Shown: positions 28,802 through 42,320 of the stretch, in pieces
Position numbering within the stretch: the stretch's first letter is position 1
Layout: the number at the start of each line of letters is the position of its first letter
DNA from: Mansonella perstans
Taxonomy: Eukaryota; Nematoda; Chromadorea; Rhabditida; Onchocercidae
Reading direction: 5' to 3'
DNA: 64,000 nucleotides
Assembly: GCA_037074765.1 (NCBI GenBank)
Contig: JBAMDO010000010.1
Coordinates: 124,001-188,000, forward strand
Translations under genes and position numbers: made by a program
The notes under the pieces: generated by a model
The model's input: the letters and a program-made list of their open reading frames with translations, nothing else
Databases searched by the model: none
What the model was told of the DNA's origin: nothing

Positions 28802-31800
28802 TACAGACATACACACAGTTACAAAGATCGCATTACTCAAAGAACAGTTTAAAAAAGTTAAAATTTTTTTTTTTTTTGCTAAGAAACTGAGATGAAAATT
28901 AAGTGGCAATGATTTTGTTTTATTCAGCTACGTCGATATATTTCTCAATATCAATCGAACTGCAATGATTTTAAAATGTATTCGATATCCCTATGAGAAA
29001 AAAATATTAGAAATACATATTCTGAATGTGGCATGGTTTAAAAATGTTATCAAATGGCTTAATGGTTTAATGATTTGTTAACCATGAGCTTAATAATTAG
29101 TTGATTCTATGAAATATTGATTATTTAAAAATAATTTCAAATGCAAATGAGAATAACAAACAGCTAATTTATACGCTTAAGCACTTGAAAAATGAATAAA
29201 CTTAGACACATGAATGTGCCAGTAAATATAATCAGCAGATCATTTCTAGTTACCAGCTCAGTTTATTTGTCTTTAGCTTTCATTCTGCAATAAAAGAGAA
29301 AGCCGATATTTAATACTTGTCAATCAATGTTGTGTAATGCTAAGCAAATAAAAAGATTACCGCTTGATCAAGCATTCAAATTTGCTTAAAAAATGTTTGA
29401 TGACAGATTACGTCAATGATTAAAAATATTTAGATAGAAAATTTTGAATTGAAATTTAATAAAATTTAACTTGTGCATTACATCAAGGTAATTGCTATAT
29501 CGAAGAATAGTGGGAATATTACTAAATTTTTCAAGAGTTTGGAAAAAACACATTATTCTATGCTAATCCATCAAATCAAAGTAGTTTGAATCAGTTCATG
29601 CTTAGAATAAATAATAATGAACGAGAATGATTTAACAGCTCATATTCAATTCAAATGGTCGTAATGAGTGACCAAATCTTGATGGTAGAGTTGATTTAAT
29701 TGGTTTTCATTTAGCATAAATTTATTGCAAATAACCACCCTTCATGCGATTTATGATGAATCAATAATTCATCTTTTAGCTGTTGCTTTTTATCAATTAC
29801 CAATGCTTTGATTAGTAAATTAAATAGTCATTATTAATATTAAAGAAGTCCAAATAAGTTCCATATCATTAAATAGAAAAGAGAAATCCAAATCATTAAA
29901 CACCTACCGGTACCACCAACAGATCATACTTTATTCAACATGAAAAAAAAGTTTCAGTGAATCGGATCATTTTTGAATTAAATTTACAAAAAAACTAAAC
30001 TTATAAGCATTCTCGCCATACATAGATAATTCATTTGTCCAAAGTTATTGTAAAATTATGTTGTCATAGGCGTTTTAGAGAATGTATAAAGCTGAAGGAC
30101 TTTAAAAGCTGCCAAAGTTGTAATTAAAAAGTTATTTAAATTACAGCACCGTACATTGATATATAAATAAGGAATATTAAAATCAAATTTTTAGTTGCAC
30201 AATTTTCTGGTAATAGTTCTTAGTTGTAATGATTCCAAAATTATACTTAACAAAAAGTTGTCAACAAGAAGTCGCTAATCAGATGGAATGTTAAGTTTTT
30301 TGTTTTGGGGGCAAAAAGCAACGCATTTGGTACAATTATTACAGCCGCTAATTAATTTCAAATGTATGACTTCACAAATAATTGATTAAAACTTATACAC
30401 TAAAGAAAAAAAGTTTTTCAAGGAATAAAAATAGCTTTCACCTTGAATTAACCTAATAAAAGTTTCAGGAAATTTCACTGTTCTTTGAAATGAATTGCGA
30501 AAAGTGACAGAAAGAAGCAACTTTTTAATGCATTAATAGATATGGCAAGGTGACATAGAGCACTAAAGTTCGAGTAGTTCTTCTTCGAAGCAATTTCAAT
30601 TTTAAAGTGCAGAAAAATTGATCATCATATTGCTATCATTCAATTTCTGCGAGATTTTCATTTCTCAAGGTATTTTCAATCAGCACTTAAAAAAGCTCTA
30701 CGGATTTTGAGAAATTTATCCGTCATTTGAAATGCTTTACATTTAAATTGATCTTAAAAAAAGCTGATCGATTTTAATTTTACTGTTCAAAAAATTTAGG
30801 GACAAGTGAAATAACCTTTGTCGGAATATGCTTCACTACTTTAGTAGTAGTTTTTTTTTTTTTGATATTTCAAATTTAATCTCAGAAATTCAAAATTAAA
30901 TCCTATTTTTGTGATTTTTGAATTTCTAGTTCCTGATTCCTTTCCCAACAATCTTCCTGTATTCCTTTTTCGTAACATTAGGATGATGGTAATCGACGAG
31001 TTTCAGAAAATGAAATTTTGAAGTTACCACTGAACATTATTATTTAGCAAATATTTGATTATAGGAAGTGTTAGAAATTAAATTAAACAAATGTAAGCAT
31101 TAACTTTAGTAGCTAACATTTAGTCTACTAAATTCATCAGTTCATAAACAGCATTTCGAATTGTTAGTTTCTGTACAGTAGAAAAATTTTAAACATTAAA
31201 TTAACAATATTCATTGTTGATTTCACATTGTCAATTTCAATATTTTTTAAAACTTTTGTTTACCGACAAATCTTACAATGACATACATTATTAAATTCAT
31301 ATGCAAACTGATTTTCTGTATCTGTATTCGTATTTTTTCCATAGTGAGAATATTATGATTATTAGAATCACTATCTCTAAGAAACTCATTTAATTACTCT
31401 AATATCCTTGTGCCTCCATACAGTGTTGTGTTGTAATCACAAATGGTAAATAAACTAAGCGTTATTTTAAAAAAAAAATTTGTAGTGATCTTTTTTTTTA
31501 AATCATTACAGAAATTGCATAATGCATAAATTAATAACGAGTTAATTTGAACTCAAGCCATAAACATTACTGAAAAATGACATTTATAGCTAATTAAAAA
31601 GGATAATTTCTCAGCAAATCAAAATTTTAGAAATCTTATCTCATTGCAAATCTTGAATTTTCTCAAATATTGACTAAATGTCTTAAAGCTTAACCAATCA
31701 TCATAACAATGAATAAGACTTTTCCAGTCAGATATAATCAGTGCTTTTCAATTATTGTTTTAGAAAACAATTCATGGTGTCTTTTACATCCCAAAATATT

Positions 31801-32168
31801 AGTTTGAGGAATGAACTTTTTACTAAACTGGAGAATTCTTGTGAATTTTTAAATAATTGTTTTTCGATGAGATAAAATTTGGTGTAAAACGAAAATTAAG
31901 TATTTCATTGCATTATTTGTTTCTCACTTTATTTTATTTGTTGAAAATTGTTTTAGTTTGTTTTATTTCTTAAGCCTTTGGAAGGACATAAATCAACAGG
32001 AATTGTTGTTGTGAACTATAATTGCTCTCAGATTGGTCTGCATGTAGAATTCTTTATCTTTTCTTTTTTTCAGTTGATAGTTATTCACTTAACAGAATAA
32101 TTGAACTTTTCGTGAGGAAAAAAGTGCGATCATCTGATCATCATGAAAATTAGATTTTCCACAGTTTG

Positions 32169-32194
32169 AAAAAAAAAAAAAAAAAAAAAAAAAA
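32169..32194. repeat. Poly-A tract, 26 bases
   Basis: An uninterrupted run of A. It creates an artefactual poly-Phe minus-strand frame. No retrosequence or target-site duplication is visible next to it. Confidence 0.9.
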
Positions 32195-32469
32195 CATCGG
32201 AAACGGAAGTGATGGACGGATGTATGGTACAGATTAAATGGGCAAAAGGGACAAGGATGGGTGCATTTTGTTGAATGTTTGTGACATATAACGGTGTGCA
32301 GCTGGTGGTAAAATAGATTAAGAACGGGTCTGTTATCACGGACGAATATTGATGGAATAATGTTATTTATTGGAAATGCGATCAAAACGAGACGGCCAAA
32401 CTTCATCGTGATCGCATTTTCACCTGTGTGTGGAAGTCTGTAACTACTATTTACTGTTCTAACTACTGC

Positions 32470-32583
32470 TGATGATGATGATGACGATAATGATGATTGA
32501 TGGTGATTATGACGATAATGATGATGATGGTGATGATGATAATGATGATGACTGATGATGATTGATGATGATTATGATGATGA
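32470..32583. repeat. Degenerate GAT/GATGAT microsatellite
   Basis: Interrupted GAT units with gac, aat and ggt variants over about 114 bases, followed at once by a GC-richer patch. Confidence 0.93.
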
Positions 32584-33296
32584 GATACGATCGCCACTCT
32601 CTCTACGATCTCTACGACGATGTTCCTTCACGTTGTGATTGCTACTATCCGATCTATCCCATTCTTCTGCAGTAATAGACAAATGAGTCTCTTTTTAATG
32701 TTGATATTTATTTGATTGCTCAATTTTTATGCTTTTATTCTAATGTATTTTTACCATAATTTCCTTCTCATAAATCCCAGCATTCTTTTTTTTTCCTTTT
32801 CTATCACGTTTTATACTTTGCGTCATTATAGTCAGATTTGACAGTTAAATTATTAATGGTAATTGTTATCCAAGATATCATTCTTTTATCACGGGGATAT
32901 GATCGATTCTCATTAACCTATTGTTCTGCTTTCTCCTCTCACATTACTAACATACGACTGACTACCTTTTCTTAAGATTGTGGAAAAAATGATTTGAATT
33001 ATAACAAGGAAAAAAGATTCTACGGTGAATTTAGTAGCGTGTTCGAGAATAATCGAACAATGATTCAAAAACTAATTTTTCTATCAAAGGAGAATAAAGA
33101 AACAAAGAAAAAAAATGAACAACTTCCAAAGTGAGATAGAAAGTTGACTAATATCAGGCAATCCCGCCCCATTTTTCGAGAGATATCTATGCTAATCGCC
33201 CTCTTCTTTTTTTTGGAAAGATTTTTGAATCAAGAACTGGTATTGTTATCTTTCGATAAAATGATTTGTTTTTTTTTATAATTTACACACAGCAGA

Positions 33297-33383
33297 TGTG
33301 TACCAGTACCCGGTGGAACAGTTGGATCTATACTAAACGATCACGATCGAGGTGAAGTGCCTGTGTGGAATAATTACCACGTA
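33297..33383 (+). other. Open frame upstream of the assigned start of the cystine-knot gene
   Basis: The frame of the ATG at 33384 stays open back to an acceptor (cacacagcag, 33286-33295), adding 29 codons such as VPVPGGTVGSILNDHDRGE. The composition is coding-like and GC-richer than the flank. It may be part of a coding exon joined to an unseen upstream exon in phase 2, or a 5' UTR after trans-splicing. Confidence 0.35.
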
Positions 33384-36300
33384 ATGGACAGGTGGAAGTA
33401 CACGAAAACTTCAGGTGTAGTTCTACTTAGCCCTAAGGAAACGATTATTTTGTCAGTATTTCGTACTTCGACAGCATTTCGTATTTGTTTTATCGCCATG
33501 TTACTCTCTACTGCATCCACTCTTCGTAGTGTAATGTTAGCAACCGATCAACATCAGCAAGATGAGATTGACACCTGTTCACAAATTGATCTCTCATCAG
33601 CATCAGGTTATTTCAAATATTTAATTTTCCAAAATTACTGCTTGCAAATATCGTTCTCAATTGTCATCTGTATATGTTCATGCATTTTTTCAGAATATCG
33701 AAATTTAATACCATATTTCAAATTTCAATCGAAGGAATTAATCAATTTGAATTTTAAGTGCGTTTTTTAGAGAGCGAATTGTTAAGCTGTAGACGTTACT
33801 ATCGTTTCTTACTGCAAAGGGTGAACAGCGAACTGGCACGCGTATCACGTCAAAAACATTATTCTCCCATATCAGCATCATTACCTAATCGTGAATCAGC
33901 ATTTTTTCTGGATCGTCTTGAAGCGATACGTCTAGCACGTGAAGAGGAGCTAAATCGTACTAGTGAAGCTAATGATGAAGAAATTCTCCAGAAACGGCGT
34001 AGACCATTTGTTCCAAGGGTAATGATGCTTTATTATGGAAAAGTATTTAAGAAAATTAAGAATTTTTGATCATTCAAAACATTTTAAAATGTTCATCATT
34101 TTCATTTTTTCAGAGAAATAATACGGCTGAAGAATGTCGTCAATTATCACAACAGGAATTGGTTAATGAGTTGAAGCAGAAAGGAACATATAATCCAGAT
34201 TTAATGGCATGGGATGCATCTGGAATTATTCGTTTCTTGGATCGTTCCATTGGTGATCAATACGAAGTAAAAATGTATTTGAATTACATAAAATTAGGCA
34301 AGGAAAATTAATTGTTGAATTTTTAAAAAATGAAGATTTCTTAAGAAATTTTTGAAATATGTCAATGATTGATCGAGAGTGTTGCAGAGACAGTCGAAAA
34401 CTCGTCTAAGTGTAGAGGAAACAATGGAACGTAATGTTGAAGCACTAGAACGGATATTATCGGAATTGAATATTGAATGTGATGTACGTTCGCCTTCGGT
34501 GATTTCGCGGCTGCAAAATTTAACATCGTGAGTGTTCGCAACATATTCTCAAATATATTCATTATTATCACAACTTTTTTGTAATTTTCAACAATAACAC
34601 GTTTTTCTTGAAGTTTCACTTAAATATGAATATTATATCTTTTACATTAATGAACTATCTATTAGTATATAATAGCAGTTCTATGAAATCAATAAAACAA
34701 ATTATATCAATTGGATTTAGCAATCGTATAAGTTAAATTTATATACTTATAGATAGTTAGTTCATTAGTTCATTAGATATATCATCAGTAGATTACACAT
34801 GTTATCATCAGTAGATTACACATGAATAAATCCTACTTTTAAAAAGAAAATTTAAAAGTGGGATAATAATTGCAAATCACATTGAACTTAAAAATATCTC
34901 ATCATTGTCGAACTGCGAATTCTTATAAGGATCTAGATTTCTTTGATTTAATCTAAGTATATGAGATTCTGAAATATATTTAGGACAGCTTTTCGACTCT
35001 TTCTAATTTCTCATGTGATAAGTTTAATTTTGGAAAATAAATGTATGTAGGACAGAAAGTCGGCGAACGGTTATTTCACCATCCATACGTATGACAGATT
35101 CCGAATTAGAGCGAAACAAGCGTGAAACTGCTGAAAGTGTCATCGATTCATTGATTGCATCTGGAGCTGTTAATGCACACATCAAAGGAGATCTAATAAT
35201 ACGTAAACGCCAAAAGCTTATTGGTTATTTTTTTTTGGTTTGCTTTTTTTAAAACAACAAACTTGAAACTTATCATGCTGTCATAGAATTTTCAAAAATT
35301 CCTTTTTGCAGTTTTTTTTTTTAAAAAACCTAAAATGCTTCAATACCTAATTATTTATTCTTAAAAGAAAATTATTATATTTCTTTAGGAGACGTTCATG
35401 TGATACCATTTGGATGTGATAAACGTGGTGGTGAGGAAGATGGTTATCTGAGGTTATGTGGTGCTTGTCAGGCTATACGTCGATTACCGGATACATTTTT
35501 TCCACCGTTTATCAATGAAGTGATGTGTGATGACGACAAAGCTTGTCTTTATTTTTATGATTTTCGTTCGTTTTTTCCGTTTCTTCTCAATTCATCTAGA
35601 TAGCAAGCATACCTTGAACTGATATATCATTTTAACGCAGCTACATCAAATCTTACCTGATATTATTGATCGTACGATTTTTTTCCTGAAATTCAAATTT
35701 ATCTCTGTTATCTTTTATCATTTATGCAAATTCTTTAGAAATGATAAGAGCTTTTATTGTTGCTTATTGTTATTGTTGTTGTTGTTGGTGTGTTGGTTTG
35801 ATTGACTGTTATTGATTATTGTTAGTTGTTACTGTTAGTTGTTTTAATGCACTGAAGTAAATTCTGCGTGCATTTCAGCTCATGGAAAATGCACGCAGAA
35901 GCATATGAATTTCGTTGTGTTGAAGAATGTTGGTACAGACGATTGCCAAATATGGCAAAAATTCAATCTTAATGTACGAGTATCCTGCGAATGTTTTGTT
36001 GGTTTGTTATTTTTTGTAATATATTCATGGGATTGATGTAAATTTAGTGATTTTATGTGAATTGAAATAATTTTTTTGATTCTTTTTGAACAAGAAAAAA
36101 ATGCCATCTAAAACGAAATAGGCTAATATGAGAATAAATAAGGAATACAAAATATTAGCTAATTACAAATATAGGAAAGTGAGTTGTTCAAAAAATTAAC
36201 TGTTATCTTTAAAGATTTGTTCAGTGAAAAAAAAAGAATTTTTTTTCTTTTAACCATCCCTTATTTAATTTTACTATTTTAGGGAATTATAAATGAATTT

Positions 36301-36461
36301 TTGATGCATTTTTCTGTTGCTACCGTTACTAGAGCATGTATAAATTGAAACATACTTTTTAGTGATTCTCGTGGAATAGAATTAGTTAATAGTTTGCCTG
36401 CCGCTCATTGTTACAAGTAATATTTGCAGATGAAATGTCATTCTTTGCAAAATATGTTTGA
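33384..36461 (+). CDS. Probable secreted cystine-knot protein, IL-17-like C-terminal domain, 415 aa
   Basis: Exons: 33384-33606, 33771-34018, 34114-34266, 34388-34527, 35051-35202, 35389-35565, 35879-36001, 36430-36461 (1248 nt, phases agree). A hydrophobic segment (about 33-45, FRICFIAMLLSTA) could be a signal anchor or signal peptide. A polar, Arg/Glu-rich middle follows, with a KRRR site at 149-152 that a proprotein convertase might cut. The C-terminal domain (about 306-415) has nine cysteines (315, 329, 332, 352, 358, 369, 387, 401, 403). The pattern FPPFINEVMC-x5-C, then VVLK, C, then VRVSCEC resembles the IL-17 fold (P-x-x-I-x-E-x-x-C and a final C-x-C). Trunk/PTTH-like or another cystine-knot family is an alternative. 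The exon 6 donor (gttcgt) is weak; using it keeps Cys358. The function would be an extracellular signal; the receptor is unknown. Confidence 0.75.
34780..34824 (+). repeat. Tandem 23-bp duplication in an intron
   Basis: Two copies of tatcatcagtagattacaca plus tg (34780-34801, 34803-34824), in intron 4 of the cystine-knot gene. Confidence 0.85.
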
Positions 36462-37260
36462 GAATTGGAGCCATACGGAGGCATTAGTTTGAAGTGGCTG
36501 TGAAGCGGTTATTAAAAGACCAACTTGAAATTTTTCAATCAATCTTTTATTGGCTGAATGAAAAAAAAAATGCATTGTTCATTGTCTTCAGAATTTTGCT
36601 GTAATTTTTGCACCGAATTTGTACATAAATTTTATAGATTTTACATTTGTTTGTTTTTTTCTTTTTTCTTTTTTTTCCTGAACTTCATCCGTTTTTTTTT
36701 TTTTTTTTACATTTCAAGATACAATGAAAACTTGTTAATGAATTTAATTAATATTATAACTGTGATATTTCGAAACTTCATTAGCTAATGAATCATTCAA
36801 CATGCAGTTAGTATTTTATAAAATAAGTCATTTTAAAAACTTGAGGAAACTTATGGAATATTTTTATAAATATCTAATGCATAATATCTGCTTGAAATTT
36901 TATAAATTTGATGCCTTTTTCAGTTGCGGTTAATCGAAAAGTTCTCACTTTCGTTTTTTCTGTTGTGGATTTCTGTATTGTATTGTGGATTTCTGTATTG
37001 CTAACTCCGAGTGAATTATATATTTTAAAATCACGTAACTTCAAATTTATTACTGCAGTATAATATATTTTGCAGAAAATGCTAATTTGCTTATCAAATC
37101 GATTCCCAGAAATTTTTAGGTGAAAAATACTTAGAAATAATGTTTGAAAACTAATTTGATAATTTAGTAATGCCTATTTCTGTATTATACTTCAGCTTCT
37201 TGGGAGATTCCTGCATTCATTCCTAAATTCTGGATAAATGGGAGTTGGGCATCAATACCG

Positions 37261-37347
37261 GTATATAAATTCTTATTATTTGTTCATCAGTATATAAATT
37301 CTTATTATTTATTCATCAGTATATAAATTCTTATTATTTGTTCATCA
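37261..37347 (+). repeat. Three tandem copies of a 29-bp unit
   Basis: Copies begin at 37261, 37290 and 37319 (gtatataaattcttattatt and on to tcatca). One substitution distinguishes the middle copy. Confidence 0.9.
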
Positions 37348-38151
37348 TTTCTGTAAAGTATTACCTAATTTTTTTTTGCCAGAAAAATTGTTTCACTCCT
37401 CTCATGCAGTTCTCTGAAATGTCTTTCCATCTCGGTTTAATTTGCTTTTTTAAAATTTAATTTGATTTCATAGATGGATGATGATGTAATCGACTTCATT
37501 TTTATTGTTGTTTTCGACTAGATTAATTGTATGTTTTAGTGCTTTGTAGTTATTACGTGTAGTTCAGGTATCTTATCATTTGTTGTTTATTATATTACTG
37601 TTACTTTTTGATAGCTATGATTTAATTATTGTTGAAGCTTAACCTACTTAACAGTTATTGATATAAGATCGACCAAGTTATGATATTTAAAATAATTTTA
37701 TTTTATTTCTTTAAAAAAAAGAGTTAAGTTTGAGACGTTTTATTCTTATGTCCTGCATAAGTTGTGGAAATTATATTCAAAATTCAAGAAGAGCTAGCTT
37801 TAAAAGATTGAAATTAGTATAGATGCCTAATTAGTTAATTAATCAACAAACACTGCATATTTTTCTATATTATGAGTGAAAGTAAAACAAGATGACTTCA
37901 ATTGCGATTAGGCATTTTGAGATGTCCAGATGTGGTAATTAAGAGTTATTTATAAAAAAAATTAACCTCGAGTTACTTCAACTGAACTTATCATTGCGGA
38001 TAACTGAAGTTAGATAACTAAATGATGGAATTATCATCAATTAGCTTATCCTTACTTTTGAAAATTTTTAACGACCATTCAATTGTATTTTGTCATTTTA
38101 AATTTGTCCAATTTGTAACTTTGATTTTTTTTACTTTTACAAGCTGAAACT

Positions 38152-38364
38152 ATGAATTTGATGCATCGTAATATTTGGATGGAGAAATCGATAAGACATA
38201 TTGCTGAACGTAGGTTGAGCGGGTTTTTTGAGTGGTTTCGAAGAAATGCCAACTTAGCAAAGAGTAAAAGAGATTGTTTAATCACTGTCATTTTTAAGGA
38301 ATTTAGTGGCGCAAATTTTGTTTGTGTGAATAAACGCACAACAAAAGGTTCCTTTCTCGACTAA
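38152..38364 (+). CDS. Possible small protein or exon, 70 codons, unrecognised
   Basis: ATG to TAA frame whose first 38 codons (ending near AERRLSGFFEWFRRNANLAKS) have balanced, charged composition unlike the surrounding AT-rich frames. A polypyrimidine stretch ending in acaag lies just before. No family is recognised, and no splice partner or promoter could be identified. An overlapping minus-strand frame is also open, so chance is a real possibility. Confidence 0.2.
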   Translation: MNLMHRNIWMEKSIRHIAERRLSGFFEWFRRNANLAKSKRDCLITVIFKEFSGANFVCVNKRTTKGSFLD

Positions 38365-41300
38365 TAATTTAAAAAAAAAATCTTATTGGAGTTTGAATTA
38401 ATTATAACTAAAGTACATATCAAAGTGGGTTAACTGAACTTTTTTTCCAGTATGCATTTTATTGCTTTGCCTCTTATGCTATCATCCAAAATAATTGCCA
38501 TATTTAACTTTTATTTTTTATTCATTTCATATCTTTCATTTTTTTTTAATTAGATTTTAGAAAGTTCGTTTCTTTCACTGCAACTACATTCTTTTTTCTT
38601 TTTAATCATAGCAATATTGCAAATTTTTTCTAAATTTATTTTGATGCTTTCAATAATTTCAAGAAATTCTGGAACCGATCCCTGAGTTCTATAGCTTCTC
38701 TCCTGGTCTTAATTAGCAACATCATGAAATGTTAGAATGACTTTTTTTCTTAACATTTTTTCAAGATTAAAGATTTGAAAAACTTCTTATTTGGTCTATT
38801 CCAAATCATTCACCTGTTAATTATCGATTAATTTGCCAAATGAACGGTATATTTTGGAACAAATTACTGTTATTACAACAATAATTGCATAAACTACGTT
38901 AATAGTCAGCATAGTTTTTTTGGATTGTATTTTTTGGATTATTTTTTTTTGGATAATACTGATTCAAAACAAAGCGTTGGTTTGTTGCTTTCAAATAAAG
39001 ATCAAAACTGTGCAAATTTTAATAATTATAGATTTACGATAATTACGTGCAAATGAAATAAAGTGAAGAAATCTTAATAAATCATTGGACTAAAAAATGT
39101 TAAGATTTACTTTTTAAAAAAGAGAAAAAGATTAACTTGAAATTTATTGAAAAGTAATGCAAAGTGCAGTATTGAAAAAAATGCAATTTTAATAGATGTT
39201 GTGAATAATTTTCAAATCTTTCAAAAGTAGCGGTAATTTGGAAACATGCAAACACCCCCCTTGAATTTCTTTTTCATCGTGATTTATTCATTTTTACATT
39301 GGTGCAAAAGATTATTGATGGATAGAAATCACTTTTCAAAAAAGCTACCAAAACTAAAGTCTTTTAATTTTTCTTTGTCAATTTTAACAATCGCAATTTT
39401 CAGAAAAGGAAAAGAAATAATAATTTGCTTTATTATCATTGTAACATTATTAATGAGCTTAATTATAGGTAACATAGCAACCGTAGCCTATAATAAGATT
39501 TGATCACGAAGGTATATTAGCTGGTCAAAATGAAAAGTTATAAAATACTTGAGTCTATTTATTCACTCAAATTACCCAAGTTCACTGATTTTTTGCAATT
39601 GAAGAATAAAATAGTAAATAAGTGTAAAAAGTGTTCAATAATAAAATTTCATCTACTCACATATTATTTTTGATCCATATGTTTTTCATTATTCTGGTGA
39701 GTTAATGTTTTATTTGGAAAACGAATCAAATTTTCATCTAAATCGATTTGAATTTCATCTTTTCTTTTTTTTCAGATAAATTTGAATGATACTTTTAGTG
39801 CGAACAAAATTTTAAAGATGGCAATTTAGTAAATCAAATAGCTTTCCTTAGAATAGCTTAGAATAGCTTTCCTCTTTCTTTCTTGTTTATAATCATTTAA
39901 ATTCATACCTTAGGAAAACTTTTATCGTAAACACACCAAGCTTTTCCCCTATGTCATTTGGCATTGATATTTTGATATTTTGGTAATTGATTATTTGATA
40001 ATACATGTTCGTTTAATTTTTATGTACTTGTCGATGAATTAGATATCGCACATTTGTTGGTGACATGGATAGATGTGATGAAATGTATTTTCGTTTTCTT
40101 TTAACCGCAAAAAAAACAACATAGTGCTTACTACTTTGAGAAAGTAATGATCGAAAAGAGAATTTTACTAATTAAAAAATGAAAAATAAAGAATGAAAAA
40201 ACAGAGGAGGGAGAAAAATTGAAAGCCTGCAGCAATTTTGGGAAAGATTTGCATTTCTCAGATTTATAAGATGTATTTGAGAGAAGGTCTTTTGGATAAT
40301 TTTGTTTGTTTTTTTGAAGTTGTTTCGATAATTTAACTTTTGCATATAAAATAAATTTACTCAAAAGGTGCTTTTTGGATTTCATATTTTAACACTGTTA
40401 AAAAAATAAATTACAGAATGAGTGAAAATTTTTATCAATGAAATAATGAAGAAGGTAAGATGATAAGAAAATAGTAAAAGATTGAGAAAAAAGTATTTTA
40501 TTTTTATGGACTGATTTTTGAAAATGCAATAATGCAATAGATCAAGTGAGTTATTGAAAGTGAATTAAGATCATTAAGGTCGATGATATGTTAAACTAGT
40601 TCTGATACTTTGTTCTTACTTTTCTCACCTGATCTATTGTATTATTCAAAAATCAATCCTAATGAAAAAAAAAATAATCCGAATTTCTCATTATTCCATA
40701 CAAAGTGATAATGAGAACAATAGTCGTTTAGCATTGACAAGTTAAATTTTGGTTCTCTAAGGTAACTTTTGTTTTTTATGATATAAATGCTTTCAAAAGT
40801 ATAAGCCTATTTCATTACTCAGACTTTTTTTTTTGCTACTAACTACGCTTGAAAACGCCTGTTATCTTCACAAAAAAGGCAGTTAAGGATTCGTTTTCTT
40901 TAAAAGATTTTATAGGCTCATTTGTTCTTTTCGATTTATCATACTTTTGAGACATTGAAAAAAAAAGAATTGTAGGCCATGCCATAAATGAATTTTGCTG
41001 CCTACTGTTGATTGATTTTTCTTGTCCTAAATGATGCACTTATCTATTCTTTAACTAAAATAAACTAAACCAACTGCTCAAGTTATCGTTATTTTCGTAA
41101 TCTATCTTGAGCTTAATCGCGTTTTTCATTCTCCTCCATTTTTCATTGACTTAAATTAACTATTTAATGAAAATAATTGAAATATTTCCTCTTAATATCA
41201 TTCGTTCCATCATACGAAAAATTTATTAATAATTCCGATAAAATATTCAATCAGAGATTGTTCGCATTTAAAAATTATGCGAATTTGCCGCAAAAAAAAA

Positions 41301-42316
41301 TTGACATTTAAAAGAAAATTGTATTTTTCTATTAATCTTTAATTAATCTATGAAATTAAGGAAAAAACGATTATTCATAAAACTTTAGGTTATATTTCTA
41401 ATGGGAAATAACTGCAATCGTATTGAAAGCATGCATGATGAGACACTATCCAAATAATTAATTACTAACATTTAATATGTAAATGAAAAGTAAAGTATTC
41501 CATCATATTAGAATAGCAGATGGGGTAGCAAATCACGGCGGACTTTATTTTTGCTTCATTTAATTAATTTATGTCATTTTTTTTCTGACAGGAATCTTAT
41601 TACAAGATTTTCGACTCATATTTTTGTTAACTTCATTTCCTCATTGTTACATTTTGTTAAGTAGAATACTACGAATGATATCGATAAAAAAAACAAACAA
41701 ATATAAAAATTTGAATCCTGTCAATTATTCATTTTTTTATCATTGAGTTAATAATCGTAAAATTATTCAAGGAACAATATCGATATGTTTCTGAAAAATT
41801 GTAATTTAAAAGAGCAAAATAATCAAGAAAGAAAAATTTTTTATATGAAAGACTTTCAAATAAATTCATCGTCAGGATAATTTTTCTTTTATCAGAATTA
41901 CTAAGATATGTTAATGATTAAGAAAATGATTTAGAAATAAGATTTATGTTATGTTCGTTGAATGAGACTGATTACAATCATCATAAATGGTTTTCATCTC
42001 TTCGTTTTTAATTCACATTTGTCACATTCTTATCTTATGATCCATATGCTTGTTGGCTAGTATATGTGGCTGATTTTTTTTATTTCGGAATCTATTATGA
42101 TTGTTAATTGCCATTAAACAGTGCCAAGTGGAAAACAGAATAAAATTCACTATTTGTTAAATTCCATTTTGTATTGCGAGGATATGAAGCATATGGTTTT
42201 TAATATCGTGGTAGGTATGTTATTTCTGTTTTTTGTGACGATCTGCAACGTTGAACATTCTTACAATTTTTTCTATCACTTTTATGGATAACTGAATTAA
42301 AACTTCTTTTTGCTGG

Positions 42317-42320
<4 letters not shown>

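Larger units (their letters stand above)
25691..33296. other. Large AT-rich region between the divergent F-box and cystine-knot genes
   Basis: About 7.6 kb. It holds the candidate minus-strand exon (28025-28110), a CA repeat (28755-28801), a poly-A tract (32169-32194), a GAT repeat (32470-32583) and a short GC-richer patch right after it (32584-32675). The patch is open in two frames, but no splice partner was found. Otherwise no coding exon is visible. Confidence 0.5.

Noticed and set aside
29886..29945. Possible minus-strand exon ending at a gtaggt donor
   Set aside because: No acceptor or start gave an open frame into it.
32089..32406. Minus-strand 105-codon frame with a Phe run
   Set aside because: The run is the complement of a poly-A tract, and the rest has no family resemblance or splice structure.
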